Source of the DNA: Nitrosomonas sp.
Lineage (GTDB): Bacteria > Pseudomonadota > Gammaproteobacteria > Burkholderiales > Nitrosomonadaceae
DNA: 33,596 nt
Assembly: GCA_021774195.1 (NCBI GenBank)
Contig: JAJFJJ010000099.1
Span: 1-33,596 of the forward strand
Direction: 5' to 3'
Of this stretch, positions 7,898 to 15,780 are shown piece after piece. A program made the position numbers and the translations under genes. The notes under the pieces are model-generated. The model did not search any database. It saw only the letters and a program-made list of their open reading frames with translations, and was not told the origin of the DNA. Within the stretch, counting starts at the first letter, position 1. Each line of letters starts with the position of its first letter.

Positions 7898-8515
7898 ATG
7901 AAATATCCTCAAACAATTACATTAGCATTTACCGGGGCGTCCGGTATGCCTTACGGTATACGTTTGTTGGAGGTGTTGCTAGCACAAGGTCAAATTGTAA
8001 ATTTACTTTATTCTCAAGTTGCACAAATTGTTGCGCAACAAGAAATGAAACTGACACTGCCATCAAGAGCAAAAGAAACGGCAGCGTTTTTTAGGCAAAA
8101 ATTTAGTGTGCCTGATAACCAGTTACATGTGTTTGGAAGAGAAGAATGGTTCGCTTCTGTGGCTTCAGGTTCTAACCCGGCCGATGCAATGGTGGTATGC
8201 CCTTGTACAATGGGTACGTTAGCGGCAGTTGCAGGTGGTTTGAGTCAAAACCTAATCGAGCGGGCTGCGGATGTCATGCTAAAAGAAAACCGACCATTGA
8301 TTTTTGTGCCTAGAGAAACGCCATTTTCTATTATTCACCTAGAGAATATGCTTAAACTTGCGCGATCGGGCGCTGTAATTTTGCCGCCTAATCCTGGGTT
8401 TTACCATCATCCGCAGAGCGTGCAGGATTTGGTTGATTTTGTGGTCGCGCGGATACTGGATCATTTACAGGTTCCACATACGCTTATGCCGCGTTGGGGT
8501 GATCACTATGAATAA
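7898..8515 (+). CDS. ubiX: Flavin prenyltransferase UbiX
   Basis: A 205-residue flavoprotein with the N-terminal FMN-binding TGASGMPYGIRLLEVL, the ASGSNPADAMVVCPCTMGTLAAVAGGLSQNLIERAADV region (given here in parts: ASGSNPAD, VCPCTMGTLAA, LIERAADV), and RPLIFVPRETPFSIIHLENM. UbiX attaches a dimethylallyl group to FMN, making the cofactor of the UbiD decarboxylase in ubiquinone synthesis. It lies 12 bases after hprK and closes the + strand run; it converges with the next gene, with only seven bases between. Confidence 0.94.
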   Translation: MKYPQTITLAFTGASGMPYGIRLLEVLLAQGQIVNLLYSQVAQIVAQQEMKLTLPSRAKETAAFFRQKFSVPDNQLHVFGREEWFASVASGSNPADAMVVCPCTMGTLAAVAGGLSQNLIERAADVMLKENRPLIFVPRETPFSIIHLENMLKLARSGAVILPPNPGFYHHPQSVQDLVDFVVARILDHLQVPHTLMPRWGDHYE

Positions 8516-8522
8516 ATATCCA

Positions 8523-9092
8523 TTACTTATGCTTAAAGACACCTCTTTCGGTAATGACATACTGCATGGCAATATCATGAGGTTGTGGATGGACGCTATC
8601 TAATCGCTGCATTTCAAAAGCAACGCCAATAGTTAGCGGTTGTTGCGGATAAGTCGACAGAGTCCGGTCAAAATAACCACTGCCATAACCCAGTCGATAA
8701 CCTTGTTGATCGAACCCGACCATCGGAACAATGATTGCATCTATTGTTATCAACGGTGTGCCATGAGGGACAGGAATTCCATAAGTGCCAGTTTTCATCG
8801 GAGTATCAGGTGTCCATTGGCGAAAGCAAAGTGGTTCATGTTTTTTGATCACTTCAGGTAATGCCAATATAGTGCCCAGCTGATGAAAATGTAATGCTGT
8901 CGGTCTCGGATCATACTCGTTTTTGAATGGCCAATAAAAACCAAGTTTCATTTCTTGTAAATGGGGGAAGTTCTTGATTAGTGTGGTATCAATGGCCTGA
9001 CTCCATTGTTGACGAGTTTCACATGAAATTGATTCACGCTTTGCAACCAGTTCGCACCGTTGATTTTTACGCCATTCCTGCCAGTTATACAT
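8523..9092 (-). CDS. ygfA: 5-formyltetrahydrofolate cyclo-ligase
   Basis: A 189-residue protein with the family landmarks: FYWPFKNEYDPRP, MKTGTYGIPVP, DAIIVPMVGFDQQGYRLGYGSGYFDRTL (the substrate and ATP loop, GYGxGYxDR), and IGVAFEMQ near the end. It converts 5-formyl-THF to methenyl-THF using ATP. The gene symbol is that of the E. coli homologue. Its start overlaps the end of mutY by eight bases, so the two are likely cotranscribed. Confidence 0.9.
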   Translation of the reverse strand: MYNWQEWRKNQRCELVAKRESISCETRQQWSQAIDTTLIKNFPHLQEMKLGFYWPFKNEYDPRPTALHFHQLGTILALPEVIKKHEPLCFRQWTPDTPMKTGTYGIPVPHGTPLITIDAIIVPMVGFDQQGYRLGYGSGYFDRTLSTYPQQPLTIGVAFEMQRLDSVHPQPHDIAMQYVITERGVFKHK

Positions 9093-10188
9093 AATTTTTG
9101 TTGGTTGATTGATTTCGACGTTTAGGTTGTAAGATTGAAAAGGTTTGTAGTATTAGTTGTCGTACAGGAGTTGGAATCGCATGTTTGACTGCTTTATCAG
9201 GTGTTATCCACATAATTTGTGTCGGTGTGTTTATCGATTGTGGTACGACTTGGCGTAATTGTGGATGAATTCGTAATTTGAAGTGTGTAAACTGGTGATC
9301 CAATAGCGGTAATAGTGTTGGGGAATTTACAGTTAAGCCCAGTTTTTGGCGACAATGCACAATGATTTCTTCATTGCTTGCCTGATTTGTCATCAATTCA
9401 GGAAGACTCCACAATTCAGCCCAGATGCCATTGGATGGTCTTTTTTGCAGTAAAATTTTATGTTGCTGTTGAAGAATTAGAAAGACCATCTCTTTCCTAG
9501 GCAATGGGTTGCGTTTTTTTTGGCTAGGGAGTAATTCAACGCAATTCTTACGTAATGCTGTGCAATTCTCCTGCAATGGACAGGTGGTACAAAGCGGTTT
9601 GCGGCGCGTGCAAATCAATGAACCAAGATCCATTAACGCTTGGGTGTAAATTCTAATTTGTTCTGTTTGATTGTCAGGTAACAGTTCTTCAGCTTGATGC
9701 CATAATTGCTGCATTATTTTTGTGTCGTTCGGATAGCCTTCGATGCCGAAATAGCGTGCCAGAATTCGTTTAACGTTACCATCAAGTATTGCTTCACGTT
9801 GACCAAATGCAAATACAGCGATGGCTGCAGCTGTTGAGCGACCAATTCCCGGCAGTTGTTGGATCAATGACCGGGTTTGTGGAAATTGCCCCTGATATTC
9901 TTTCATAATAATACAAGCAGTTTGGTGTAGGTGCCGGGCACGTGAGTAATAGCCAAGACCACTCCATAAAGTCAGTACAGCATCCAAAGGTGCTTTTGCA
10001 AGGCTATTAATAGTAGGAAAGCGTTGCATAAACTGTTCATAATAGGGAATAACTGTTTTCACTTGGGTTTGTTGCAACATAACTTCAGATATCCAGATTG
10101 CATAGGGGGTATGCGTATTCTGCCAGGGTAAATGGTGACGGCCATGATGTTGTTGCCATCTAATTAATTGATCTGCAAAGTTTGCCAT
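9085..10188 (-). CDS. mutY: A/G-specific adenine glycosylase MutY
   Basis: A 367-residue DNA glycosylase that removes A opposite 8-oxoG. The catalytic Glu is in WISEVMLQQTQV. The helix-hairpin-helix is QQLPGIGRSTAAAIAVFAFG and the catalytic Asp is in AILDGNVKRILAR. The iron-sulfur ligands C-x6-C-x2-C-x5-C are visible in CTRRKPLCTTCPLQENC. The C-terminal third is the NUDIX-like 8-oxoG recognition domain (KRPSNGIWAELWSLPEL). It lies eight bases downstream of the asmA-like gene, in the same direction. Confidence 0.95.
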   Translation of the reverse strand: MANFADQLIRWQQHHGRHHLPWQNTHTPYAIWISEVMLQQTQVKTVIPYYEQFMQRFPTINSLAKAPLDAVLTLWSGLGYYSRARHLHQTACIIMKEYQGQFPQTRSLIQQLPGIGRSTAAAIAVFAFGQREAILDGNVKRILARYFGIEGYPNDTKIMQQLWHQAEELLPDNQTEQIRIYTQALMDLGSLICTRRKPLCTTCPLQENCTALRKNCVELLPSQKKRNPLPRKEMVFLILQQQHKILLQKRPSNGIWAELWSLPELMTNQASNEEIIVHCRQKLGLTVNSPTLLPLLDHQFTHFKLRIHPQLRQVVPQSINTPTQIMWITPDKAVKHAIPTPVRQLILQTFSILQPKRRNQSTNKNYV

Positions 10189-10196
10189 GCTGGGTT

Positions 10197-11525
10197 TTAG
10201 TGATTTTTAAGAGAATTTGACTGGGTCGATTGGAGATCAAATTGTATGTCGTGTGATTGTATGTTAACTATTTGTAATTGGCCAATATGGATTTTTCCGC
10301 TGAGATTAAGTTTGTTAAGGAAATCTAGATTAAGTTTTTTGGTAAGTTGAGTTTGTTCAATTGCTTCTAATCTCATTAATTCTTTTCTATCAGTGACATT
10401 TGCTTCAGGATTGAATTGATCAAAATCGTTCAGGTTTAGCGTGTCAATCCATAAATACAAATCGGCATTTGTGTCTGAGAATGGCGATAAATATAATGTT
10501 GATTTAAATTGGCTTTCAGAGAATGTTCCGGTGTTATTGATCTGAACTGTTTCAGTTGCCAGATTGAGAGAAAACTTCCCCTTCGATTCTCCTTTAATTG
10601 TGGCACTGGGATTCTGCAGGTTGTTGACAGTAAATAGCGTATGAATTTCTGGCAGTGCCCATATTCGTTTGCTAATCATGCCCGCAAGTGGTGTGTTTAA
10701 TGCGACTGCCAGTGAATACTGTTTATTTTGAAACGCTAAATTGAGTTCTACTTTCTCACTTTTAAGTTGATCGTTGTCTTGAAAAAGATTGGAAATTGAA
10801 AGTGAACCATTGCTATTGTTGCTGGCAGTATTAAGTTGATAGGTAAAATGAATGGGGCCACTAGTTATTGCTTGATCACGCCACTGAAGCTCAGTTGCCA
10901 ATAAGTGGGTATCAAATACATAATTATCAGGAGAATCGGATTGACTAGAGCGCCCAATACCGTCAATAGTTATCTTGCTTAATGAATGATTTTTGAGAAG
11001 ATCGGCTGTTAGGTGTAATTGATTAATAAACAGTATCTTACTCGTGATGTTATCCTGAAACTTGAGGTTGGCGTCAATAATGTTGAGTTTATTTATAATA
11101 AACCTCAACGACGAAGCTTTCTCATCTGTGCTGATTAAGTCATCTATATTCGTGCGCCCATCATCGAATCGAATGATGTCGGCCTCTATTTCACTGACAC
11201 TGATTGTTTCAATTGTCCAGGGCGCTTTTAGTAGCGCAGATAGTGGCGTTGAAAGATAGATTTGTTGCGCTGAAGCAAATTTCTTATTTTGTTGATACTC
11301 ACTGACCGAGAAGCCATCAATTTTAATCACAACATTGGGATAAAAATTGAACGATAAATCGCCTTCAAATATGATGTGGCGTTGATAGTGGTCTTTCACC
11401 CACTTTGTAATTATCGGCTTTGCACTGTTGCCATCAAAAATTAAGGTAACAAAGAAGAATATGCCAATAATAAGAAAGATGATGACACTGCAAACTTTCA
11501 CTAAGTATTTACCGAACCTGGTCAT
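10197..11525 (-). CDS. AsmA family protein, C-terminally short
   Basis: A 442-residue protein with an N-terminal membrane anchor (YLVKVCSVIIFLIIGIFFFVTLIF), then the AsmA-type start of the periplasmic part: KPIITKWVKDHYQRHIIFEGDLSFNFYPNVVIKIDGFSV (in parts: YQRHIIFEGDLSF, FYPNVVIKIDGFSVSE), and HIGQLQIVNIQSHDIQFDLQ near the end. AsmA proteins belong to the bridge-like group linked to outer-membrane lipid transport. Family members are generally over 600 residues; this one stops shortly after the point where the C-terminal AsmA module begins, just before mutY. It may be truncated or a short variant. Confidence 0.8.
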   Translation of the reverse strand: MTRFGKYLVKVCSVIIFLIIGIFFFVTLIFDGNSAKPIITKWVKDHYQRHIIFEGDLSFNFYPNVVIKIDGFSVSEYQQNKKFASAQQIYLSTPLSALLKAPWTIETISVSEIEADIIRFDDGRTNIDDLISTDEKASSLRFIINKLNIIDANLKFQDNITSKILFINQLHLTADLLKNHSLSKITIDGIGRSSQSDSPDNYVFDTHLLATELQWRDQAITSGPIHFTYQLNTASNNSNGSLSISNLFQDNDQLKSEKVELNLAFQNKQYSLAVALNTPLAGMISKRIWALPEIHTLFTVNNLQNPSATIKGESKGKFSLNLATETVQINNTGTFSESQFKSTLYLSPFSDTNADLYLWIDTLNLNDFDQFNPEANVTDRKELMRLEAIEQTQLTKKLNLDFLNKLNLSGKIHIGQLQIVNIQSHDIQFDLQSTQSNSLKNH

Positions 11526-11546
11526 GGGGGAGTACTCAAAATTCCA

Positions 11547-11801
11547 CTAAAAAATTACTTCTTTGAATTTCGCATTAGGGGTGCTAACTTCCATTTTAGC
11601 TAACTGCGTTAATTCAATATGTTGTTTCTCACCATTTGTTTCCAAAACAAGACATTCTTTCTTGTCTGCTGAATTAATGATATCAAGTGCCTTACCTTCT
11701 AGGATCTGTTCGTTCTTCAGTATCAGCTTTAATTGATAGGTATACATACAAGCAACTTCAACAAAATCGTGCAACTCACATGAAATCGCATTTTGGCTCA
11801 T
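11547..11801 (-). CDS. rof: Rho-binding antiterminator, Rof family
   Basis: An 84-residue protein with the Rof/YaeO pattern: ISCELHDFVEVACMYTYQLKLIL (compare the E. coli CDDYDNLELAC start), LEGKALDIINSADKKECLVLE and HIELTQLAKMEV. Rof binds the Rho hexamer and inhibits termination. The acidic N-terminal region and single small beta-barrel fit the family. AAGGAGG lies before the ATG. It is 21 bases upstream of the asmA-like gene in the same direction. The identification rests on remembered family features. Confidence 0.75.
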   Translation of the reverse strand: MSQNAISCELHDFVEVACMYTYQLKLILKNEQILEGKALDIINSADKKECLVLETNGEKQHIELTQLAKMEVSTPNAKFKEVIF

Positions 11802-11832
11802 GGTTTTGCCTCCTTAATTATAATTTGATGAT

Positions 11833-12061
11833 TTAACCTGAACTTTTCAGTTGGGTAGTACTTGGCGTTCATTGATCTTTAATTTTGGCCAGAAGCAATG
11901 AGGTGCGCGAGATATTGCAACACAGCAAAAGATAAAGAACAGTGTGCTATAAGCATCATAGCGTGGTTCACCTTTAGGGTACGTGACATCTGACAAAATA
12001 TTTGTTTCATTTCATAAGACTGGCCAATGCCGAAGCGATCAACTGAGAATTTTAGGTTTAA
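11833..12061 (+). repeat. Copy 2 of the 230-240-bp miniature element
   Basis: Terminal inverted repeats: left 11833-11853 (TTAACCTGAACTTTTCAGTTG, 21 positions, compare the cleaner left end of copy 3) and right 12040-12061 ending GAATTTTAGGTTTAA. Internal landmarks AGCAAAAGATAAAGAACAG, GTGCTATAAGCATCATAGCG and ACAAAATATTTGTTT are shared almost exactly with 16924-17162. Non-coding. Confidence 0.8.
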
Positions 12062-12098
12062 GCATCATAAGCGTAATTCACCCTTATGGTGGATGGCA
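12062..12098 (+). repeat. Partial duplicate of the same element's inner segment
   Basis: Immediately after the full copy, GCATCATAAGCGTAATTCACC and TTATGGTGGATGGCATAA repeat the inner segment GCATCATAGCG..TTCACC..GGGTRYRTGRCAT found in the full copies. It looks like a fragment of a second copy that shares a boundary with the first. Confidence 0.5.
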
Positions 12099-12160
12099 TA
12101 AACAAGTGATTAGTTCTAATTACATTAGCTGGCTATCATTGCAACGACCAATTGAGCATT

Positions 12161-12715
12161 TTATAGTAAACAGTGACTCAATAACATTGGGAAGGTTTTA
12201 TACGGTTGTTGATAGTAGTCCGAACCAAAATGGCCGTCACCAGTTTTGACAATCAATGTGCCGCCCAAATATTGACGCATGAATTCACCTTGCTTGACAT
12301 CACAATCCCAAGGATCATCGTCTGAGTGAATAAAGGTAAAGTTAGGACAATTTTTCTTGATTCGCGCAATATTGAATCCGTTAGGATACGTTGTGTCATA
12401 CGTCATTTCTATTGATGGTTTTACAAACCCGGCAACTGAAATAATATGATTGGCAGAGAAGTCTTGACGAGATAGTAGCCTTAGAATCAATGAACCGCCA
12501 GCAGAATGCCCAACCATCAAATCAAAAAACTGATAGGGTGTTGACGCGATAACGTCATCAACCCATAAATTGAGATCTGAAAATTGATCGCAAGCGGGTA
12601 GGGTGGGTGCCCAAACATCAAATCCTTGCGTTTCTAGTGACGCTTTTAGCCAAGGAAGCCAGAAACTTTGATCTGAACCACCAAGGCCATGAAATAGTGC
12701 TGCTTTTTTAGTCAT
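12161..12715 (-). CDS. RBBP9/YdeN-type alpha/beta hydrolase
   Basis: A 184-residue compact serine hydrolase. Oxyanion-side motif HGLGGSDQSFW near residue 9; nucleophile Ser in GHSAGGSL; acid in HSDDDPWD; catalytic His in TGDGHFGSDYY. All three catalytic residues are present, so it is probably active. Substrate unknown. A degraded tandem paralogue lies about 470 bases upstream (13187-13558). Upstream of the ATG I see no good ribosome binding site: a fragment of a miniature element starts five bases from the start codon, so its original promoter region has probably been displaced. Confidence 0.85.
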   Translation of the reverse strand: MTKKAALFHGLGGSDQSFWLPWLKASLETQGFDVWAPTLPACDQFSDLNLWVDDVIASTPYQFFDLMVGHSAGGSLILRLLSRQDFSANHIISVAGFVKPSIEMTYDTTYPNGFNIARIKKNCPNFTFIHSDDDPWDCDVKQGEFMRQYLGGTLIVKTGDGHFGSDYYQQPYKTFPMLLSHCLL

Positions 12716-12719
12716 GGTA

Positions 12720-12743
12720 AGTATATCAAGTAGACGGAGTACT
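12720..12743 (+). repeat. Solo terminal repeat of the nested-hairpin family
   Basis: This short segment (ATATCAAGTAGACGGAGTACT) resembles the right terminal repeat of the element at 22686-22954 (ATATTAAGTTGAAGGAGTACT), matching at about 18 of 21 positions. It sits between the hydrolase start codon and the next element. Confidence 0.5.
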
Positions 12744-12744
12744 G

Positions 12745-13008
12745 GTACTCTATCAATTTGATATTGCCGGGTACAGTGATCCTGTCAGTGTTCATGGCAA
12801 GGCGTGCCATGCAGGGAATAGTCGTTCTATTTCCAAAAGGCACAACGCCGTCCATGTGCGCTGACAGGCTCACCCAAAGGGCGCTACAGTGTTGTCCTGC
12901 AATCGCGTTGCAGTACTTGAAAAGGGAATAACCCTTTCCTGTGTACTGCGCCTTATTGCAAAACACCACGGTAACGCTGTACTCGGCAATATCATATTGA
13001 TAGAGTAC
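12745..13008. repeat. Nested-hairpin miniature element, copy B (264 bp)
   Basis: Terminal inverted repeats of 34 bp (12745-12778 and 12975-13008) match at 31 positions; each begins GTACTCTATCAA reading inward. Inside are two inverted-repeat modules: CCTGTCAG...CTGACAGG, and GTGTTGTCCTGCAA...TTGCAAAACACCAC. They are separated by the linker ending CCCAAAGGGCGCT. The second module has the apex AAGGGAATAACCCTT. Arms, linker and apex are arranged as in the element at 22686-22954. Confidence 0.8.
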
Positions 13009-13010
13009 GT

Positions 13011-13190
13011 ATCTCTTGCATTTAATATTTCAGGGACATTTTGTGATCGCCCTGTGGGTTAGCTTTTCAGCGCCACTGGCGGCGTTAGGTCTCTTGATAA
13101 GGGAATGCCCCCTTGCCTGTAAGATCTGCATTGCCAGTAAACTCTGAAAAGCTAACTGTACCCTAAAATATCAAGTTAAAGGAGTGCTAG
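13011..13190 (+). repeat. Nested-hairpin miniature element, copy C (about 180 bp)
   Basis: Right terminal repeat 13161-13190 (ends TTAAAGGAGTGCTAG) matches copy A. The left terminal repeat near 13011-13036 is degenerate (CATTTAATATTTCAGGG). It contains a single hairpin module with arms GTTAGCTTTTCAG (near 13057) and CTGAAAAGCTAAC (near 13143), the same arms as in copy A. Its right end supplies the stop codon of the truncated hydrolase. Confidence 0.75.
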
Positions 13191-13558
13191 GCATGATTTC
13201 TTACTAGGTCATTATGGTATTCATTAGCATGACCGGGGTGAAGTTGAGCGCTGATAGAAGGTTTTACAAACCCAGCGACAGAAATAATATGACCAGCAGA
13301 AAAATTGTCGTGTGATAAAAGTTTCTCAATCAATAGACTGCCGCTATGATGACTTACAACTAGGTCGTAATAATGATGGGGAGAATTTGTTATGATATCT
13401 TCAATCCACCAATCTAAATTATCGAGTTTCTTTGAATTAGGTAAGGTAGGCGTCCAGACTTCATACTCTTTTGTTTCAAGAAAGGTTTTTTGCCATGGAA
13501 CCCAGGAACGTTCTTGGTATCCGCCTAAACCATGAAAAATTGCCGCAGTTTTAGTCAT
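13187..13558 (-). pseudogene. Truncated tandem paralogue of the alpha/beta hydrolase
   Basis: The 123-codon frame is clearly paralogous to 12161-12715: MTKTAAIFHGLGG at the start and the shared HIISVAGFVKPSI. It stops about 60 residues early, so the acid and His of the catalytic triad are missing. The nucleophile elbow GHSAGG is replaced by SHHSG, so the Ser is displaced or lost. The TAG stop lies in the CTAG that ends the miniature element at 13011-13190. The gene is therefore best explained as duplicated and then cut off by that insertion. Confidence 0.85.
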
Positions 13559-13601
13559 AAAAATTCTTGTTACTATGCTAATTTAGATTCAATAACGCCA
13601 G

Positions 13602-15152
13602 TTAACGAATAAAATGATCCAACCCCATTGTATCCACAATCATTCGTCGATAATGCTCAGATTTTCTTATTTGCAGTTGTTCAAGTGGATTAAGGTTGTC
13701 GGTCAGAAGCACACCTTTAGATTGATCTATTGTTAAAAGTCGTTGTTTTAACCAATTTCGCTGTGAAAAATTTAGTGCGCTTTGTTCTATACTAATCGCA
13801 TGGTTGCTAGCTAAAAAGATAAAGTCATTAAAATCTCCATCTGGAGTGGAAATATAAACTTGCTGGTGAGAAAAAGCTTGCGCCAATGTCTTTGAGACCG
13901 AAGCCAAGGCTACATTGTTACCATCTTCAAAGAAAGCCACAAAATTTAATGCTAGTATTCCTTGTTCTGAAAGTAAAGAACGTAATTGGAGCATGGTTTC
14001 AACAGTTAATAAGTGAACCGGCTCTGAACCACCAGTGAAAACATCAAGGATGATCAAGTCATAGGTGTCTTTGAGTTGGCGGATTTCATACCGCGCATCA
14101 CCGATAATTGTTTTGCCTGTCGGTGTGAAATCAAAATATTCTCGTGCTGCATGGGCAACTGCTGGATCAATTTCTAACGTGTCGGTGATGATGCCTTTTT
14201 CTTGTAGTGTCATGGCCATATGTCCGGCACCTTGACCAACCAGCAAAGCACGTTCCATATTTGGAGCCATAGACGGAATTAAGTTCACAATCTCTTGATA
14301 AGTAAGAACGTTCTCCCCGTGACTAATGCTGGCTGCACCAATCGTTGAAGCGTCAACAGTTAGTAAGCGATAATTATCTTCCGGCTTATCAATAACGCGT
14401 ACCCAGCCATATAGGCTTTCTTGCTCGAAGCGCGTCTGAAAAAGATCATCGTTAGAAAAATCATTACCTGAATTGGCAATAAAAGGTAATAAAAATAGCC
14501 CCGTGACGAACAATACGATAACCGGGGGCAAAGCAAGTGTTAATCTCAAACGGTGTCGCTCAAAATAAGTTACGCCCAATGCCAGAATAAATAAAGCAAC
14601 ACCCAGGCCCATAAAGATTTCGCGGGAACCGACTTGGGGAAATAAATAAAAGCCCAGGAATAGTGTTCCAATGACACTGCCGACGGTGCTTACCGCATAA
14701 ATAGAGCCGGCACTAGCGCCCACACCTTCTAAACTTGAAGTAGCTAATTTGACTGCGAAAGGTCCAATCATACCGAGCATAAATAGGCTTGGTGTAAACA
14801 AAACAAGGGTGCTGACAAAAGTACCCATGCGTAAGCCTAAGGGGTCAGTGGCCAACAAGACCGGACCAGTCAACCAAGGAACTAGAAGCGTTAATAAACC
14901 CGATGCTGCAATAATTAGAGCCAACCCAGTTCGCTTTGCCCGGTCAGCCCAGTGACCGCCAACAAAGTATCCTAACGCCAAAGCGATCAATGTAACCGAT
15001 ATAACGGAAGTCCAGACATAAAGGCTGGCGCCGTAGAATGGTGCAATTAGGCGTGTTCCCAGTAGCTCAATCACCATGACTGCCGCTCCTGTTAGGAAAA
15101 CGGTGCAATAAAGCCAGGCCTTACCAAGGACATTAGAAGTTGGAAGGTTCAT
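13602..15152 (-). CDS. Fused multi-spanning membrane / spermidine-synthase-like protein
   Basis: About 516 residues from the ATG at 15152; a longer frame from a GTG at 15266 would overlap the palindrome at 15249-15265, so the shorter start is preferred. The N-terminal ~230 residues hold roughly seven membrane segments (for example LYCTVFLTGAAVMVIELLGTRL, SVISVTLIALALGYFVGG). The C-terminal domain is a Rossmann methyltransferase fold of the SpeE type: LLVGQGAGHMAMTL, TDTLEIDPAV, GDARYEIRQL and YDLIILDVFTGG. The family is annotated as fused MFS/spermidine synthase. Polyamine synthesis is not assured, as the substrate residues are not clearly conserved. It is divergent from the exported His-protein genes and shares their palindrome. 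Confidence 0.8.
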   Translation of the reverse strand: MNLPTSNVLGKAWLYCTVFLTGAAVMVIELLGTRLIAPFYGASLYVWTSVISVTLIALALGYFVGGHWADRAKRTGLALIIAASGLLTLLVPWLTGPVLLATDPLGLRMGTFVSTLVLFTPSLFMLGMIGPFAVKLATSSLEGVGASAGSIYAVSTVGSVIGTLFLGFYLFPQVGSREIFMGLGVALFILALGVTYFERHRLRLTLALPPVIVLFVTGLFLLPFIANSGNDFSNDDLFQTRFEQESLYGWVRVIDKPEDNYRLLTVDASTIGAASISHGENVLTYQEIVNLIPSMAPNMERALLVGQGAGHMAMTLQEKGIITDTLEIDPAVAHAAREYFDFTPTGKTIIGDARYEIRQLKDTYDLIILDVFTGGSEPVHLLTVETMLQLRSLLSEQGILALNFVAFFEDGNNVALASVSKTLAQAFSHQQVYISTPDGDFNDFIFLASNHAISIEQSALNFSQRNWLKQRLLTIDQSKGVLLTDNLNPLEQLQIRKSEHYRRMIVDTMGLDHFIR

Positions 15153-15248
15153 TCTATTTATTTTTATAACCTGTGGCAGTTGAAATTGATTGGATACAAG
15201 TTTGAAAACGTAACCAAGTATTCTAATAACAAACGGGCTTCTGGTGAA

Positions 15249-15265
15249 TGTGACAAATTGTCGCA
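15249..15265. promoter_or_regulatory. Palindromic operator, site a
   Basis: TGTGACA-AAT-TGTCGCA, one mismatch between half-sites. It lies 96 bases before the ATG of the membrane/spermidine-synthase-like gene on the - strand. Same form as five other sites in the next 3 kb. Confidence 0.6.
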
Positions 15266-15317
15266 CTTAGAGACGGCGACTAATAAAAACAATGATAAGT
15301 GTTGTGTTTATAGATGA

Positions 15318-15334
15318 TGCGGCATTATGCCACA
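15318..15334. promoter_or_regulatory. Palindromic operator, site b
   Basis: TGCGGCA-TTA-TGCCACA, one mismatch between half-sites. It is followed by TTG as in the other sites. Lies in the divergent intergenic region, first of three sites at roughly 230-bp spacing on the side facing the gene at 15949. Confidence 0.55.
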
Positions 15335-15418
15335 TTGCTTTTGGAGGATTCCTGAGTGATAGTGAATAAAGCAACGTATCAACACAAAATTAAATGATGT
15401 AAACAGCTTTCCCTCCGG

Positions 15419-15509
15419 GAGTGTTAAGAAATGGAAAACAAAATTATTTGATTGCTCCGGTTACTGCTTAATTAATCAAATCCTGTTAAAAGTACATTTC
15501 TTAACACTC
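15419..15509. repeat. Long-looped inverted repeat between operator sites b and c
   Basis: Perfect 15-bp arms: GAGTGTTAAGAAATG (15419-15433) and CATTTCTTAACACTC (15495-15509). A nested pair ATTTGATT and AATCAAAT lies inside. A related pair follows the next operator. It could be an RNA hairpin or a small mobile repeat. Confidence 0.7.
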
Positions 15510-15539
15510 TTTTTATTACGTTGATGCGATTAATTTTAC

Positions 15540-15556
15540 TGCGGCATTATGACACA
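15540..15556. promoter_or_regulatory. Palindromic operator, site c
   Basis: TGCGGCA-TTA-TGACACA, a degenerate member of the set, 222 bases after site b and identical to it over the first twelve positions. Confidence 0.5.
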
Positions 15557-15614
15557 TTGTTTCTTGGCTGTTTTTGGGCGATAGTAAAGATTGAACTAGG
15601 TTGAAATAAATGTT

Positions 15615-15660
15615 GATGTGACGATCCCTCCCTCACTGATGTGACGATCCCTCCCTCACT
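15615..15660 (+). repeat. Tandem direct repeat, two 23-bp units
   Basis: Two exact copies of a 23-bp unit starting GATGTGACGATCCC (15615-15637 and 15638-15660). No further copies, so not a CRISPR array. It lies between operator site c and the second long inverted repeat. Confidence 0.85.
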
Positions 15661-15758
15661 GGAGTGTTAAGAAAAAAGTAATAAAGGATTGTTAGTTTTT
15701 GTTTGAAATTTTCTTAATGATTAATCTGAGTAGTAGCACAGCTTCTTAATACTCCAGT
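15658..15758. repeat. Second long-looped inverted repeat before operator site d
   Basis: Arms ACTGGAGTGTTAAGAA (15658-15673) and TTCTTAATACTCCAGT (15743-15758) match at 15 of 16. The arm core GGAGTGTTAAGAA is shared with the repeat at 15419-15509, so the region appears to contain a duplicated operator-plus-inverted-repeat module. A T-run follows the right arm. Confidence 0.65.
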
Positions 15759-15780
15759 TTTTTTTCAATTTAAGAAGACA

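Noticed and set aside
12712-12969. 85-codon open frame on the - strand
   Set aside because: It lies almost entirely inside the inverted-repeat element at 12745-13008, which explains the sequence without coding.
15615-15660. Tandem 23-bp repeat as a CRISPR start
   Set aside because: Only two units with no spacer between them and no cas genes.
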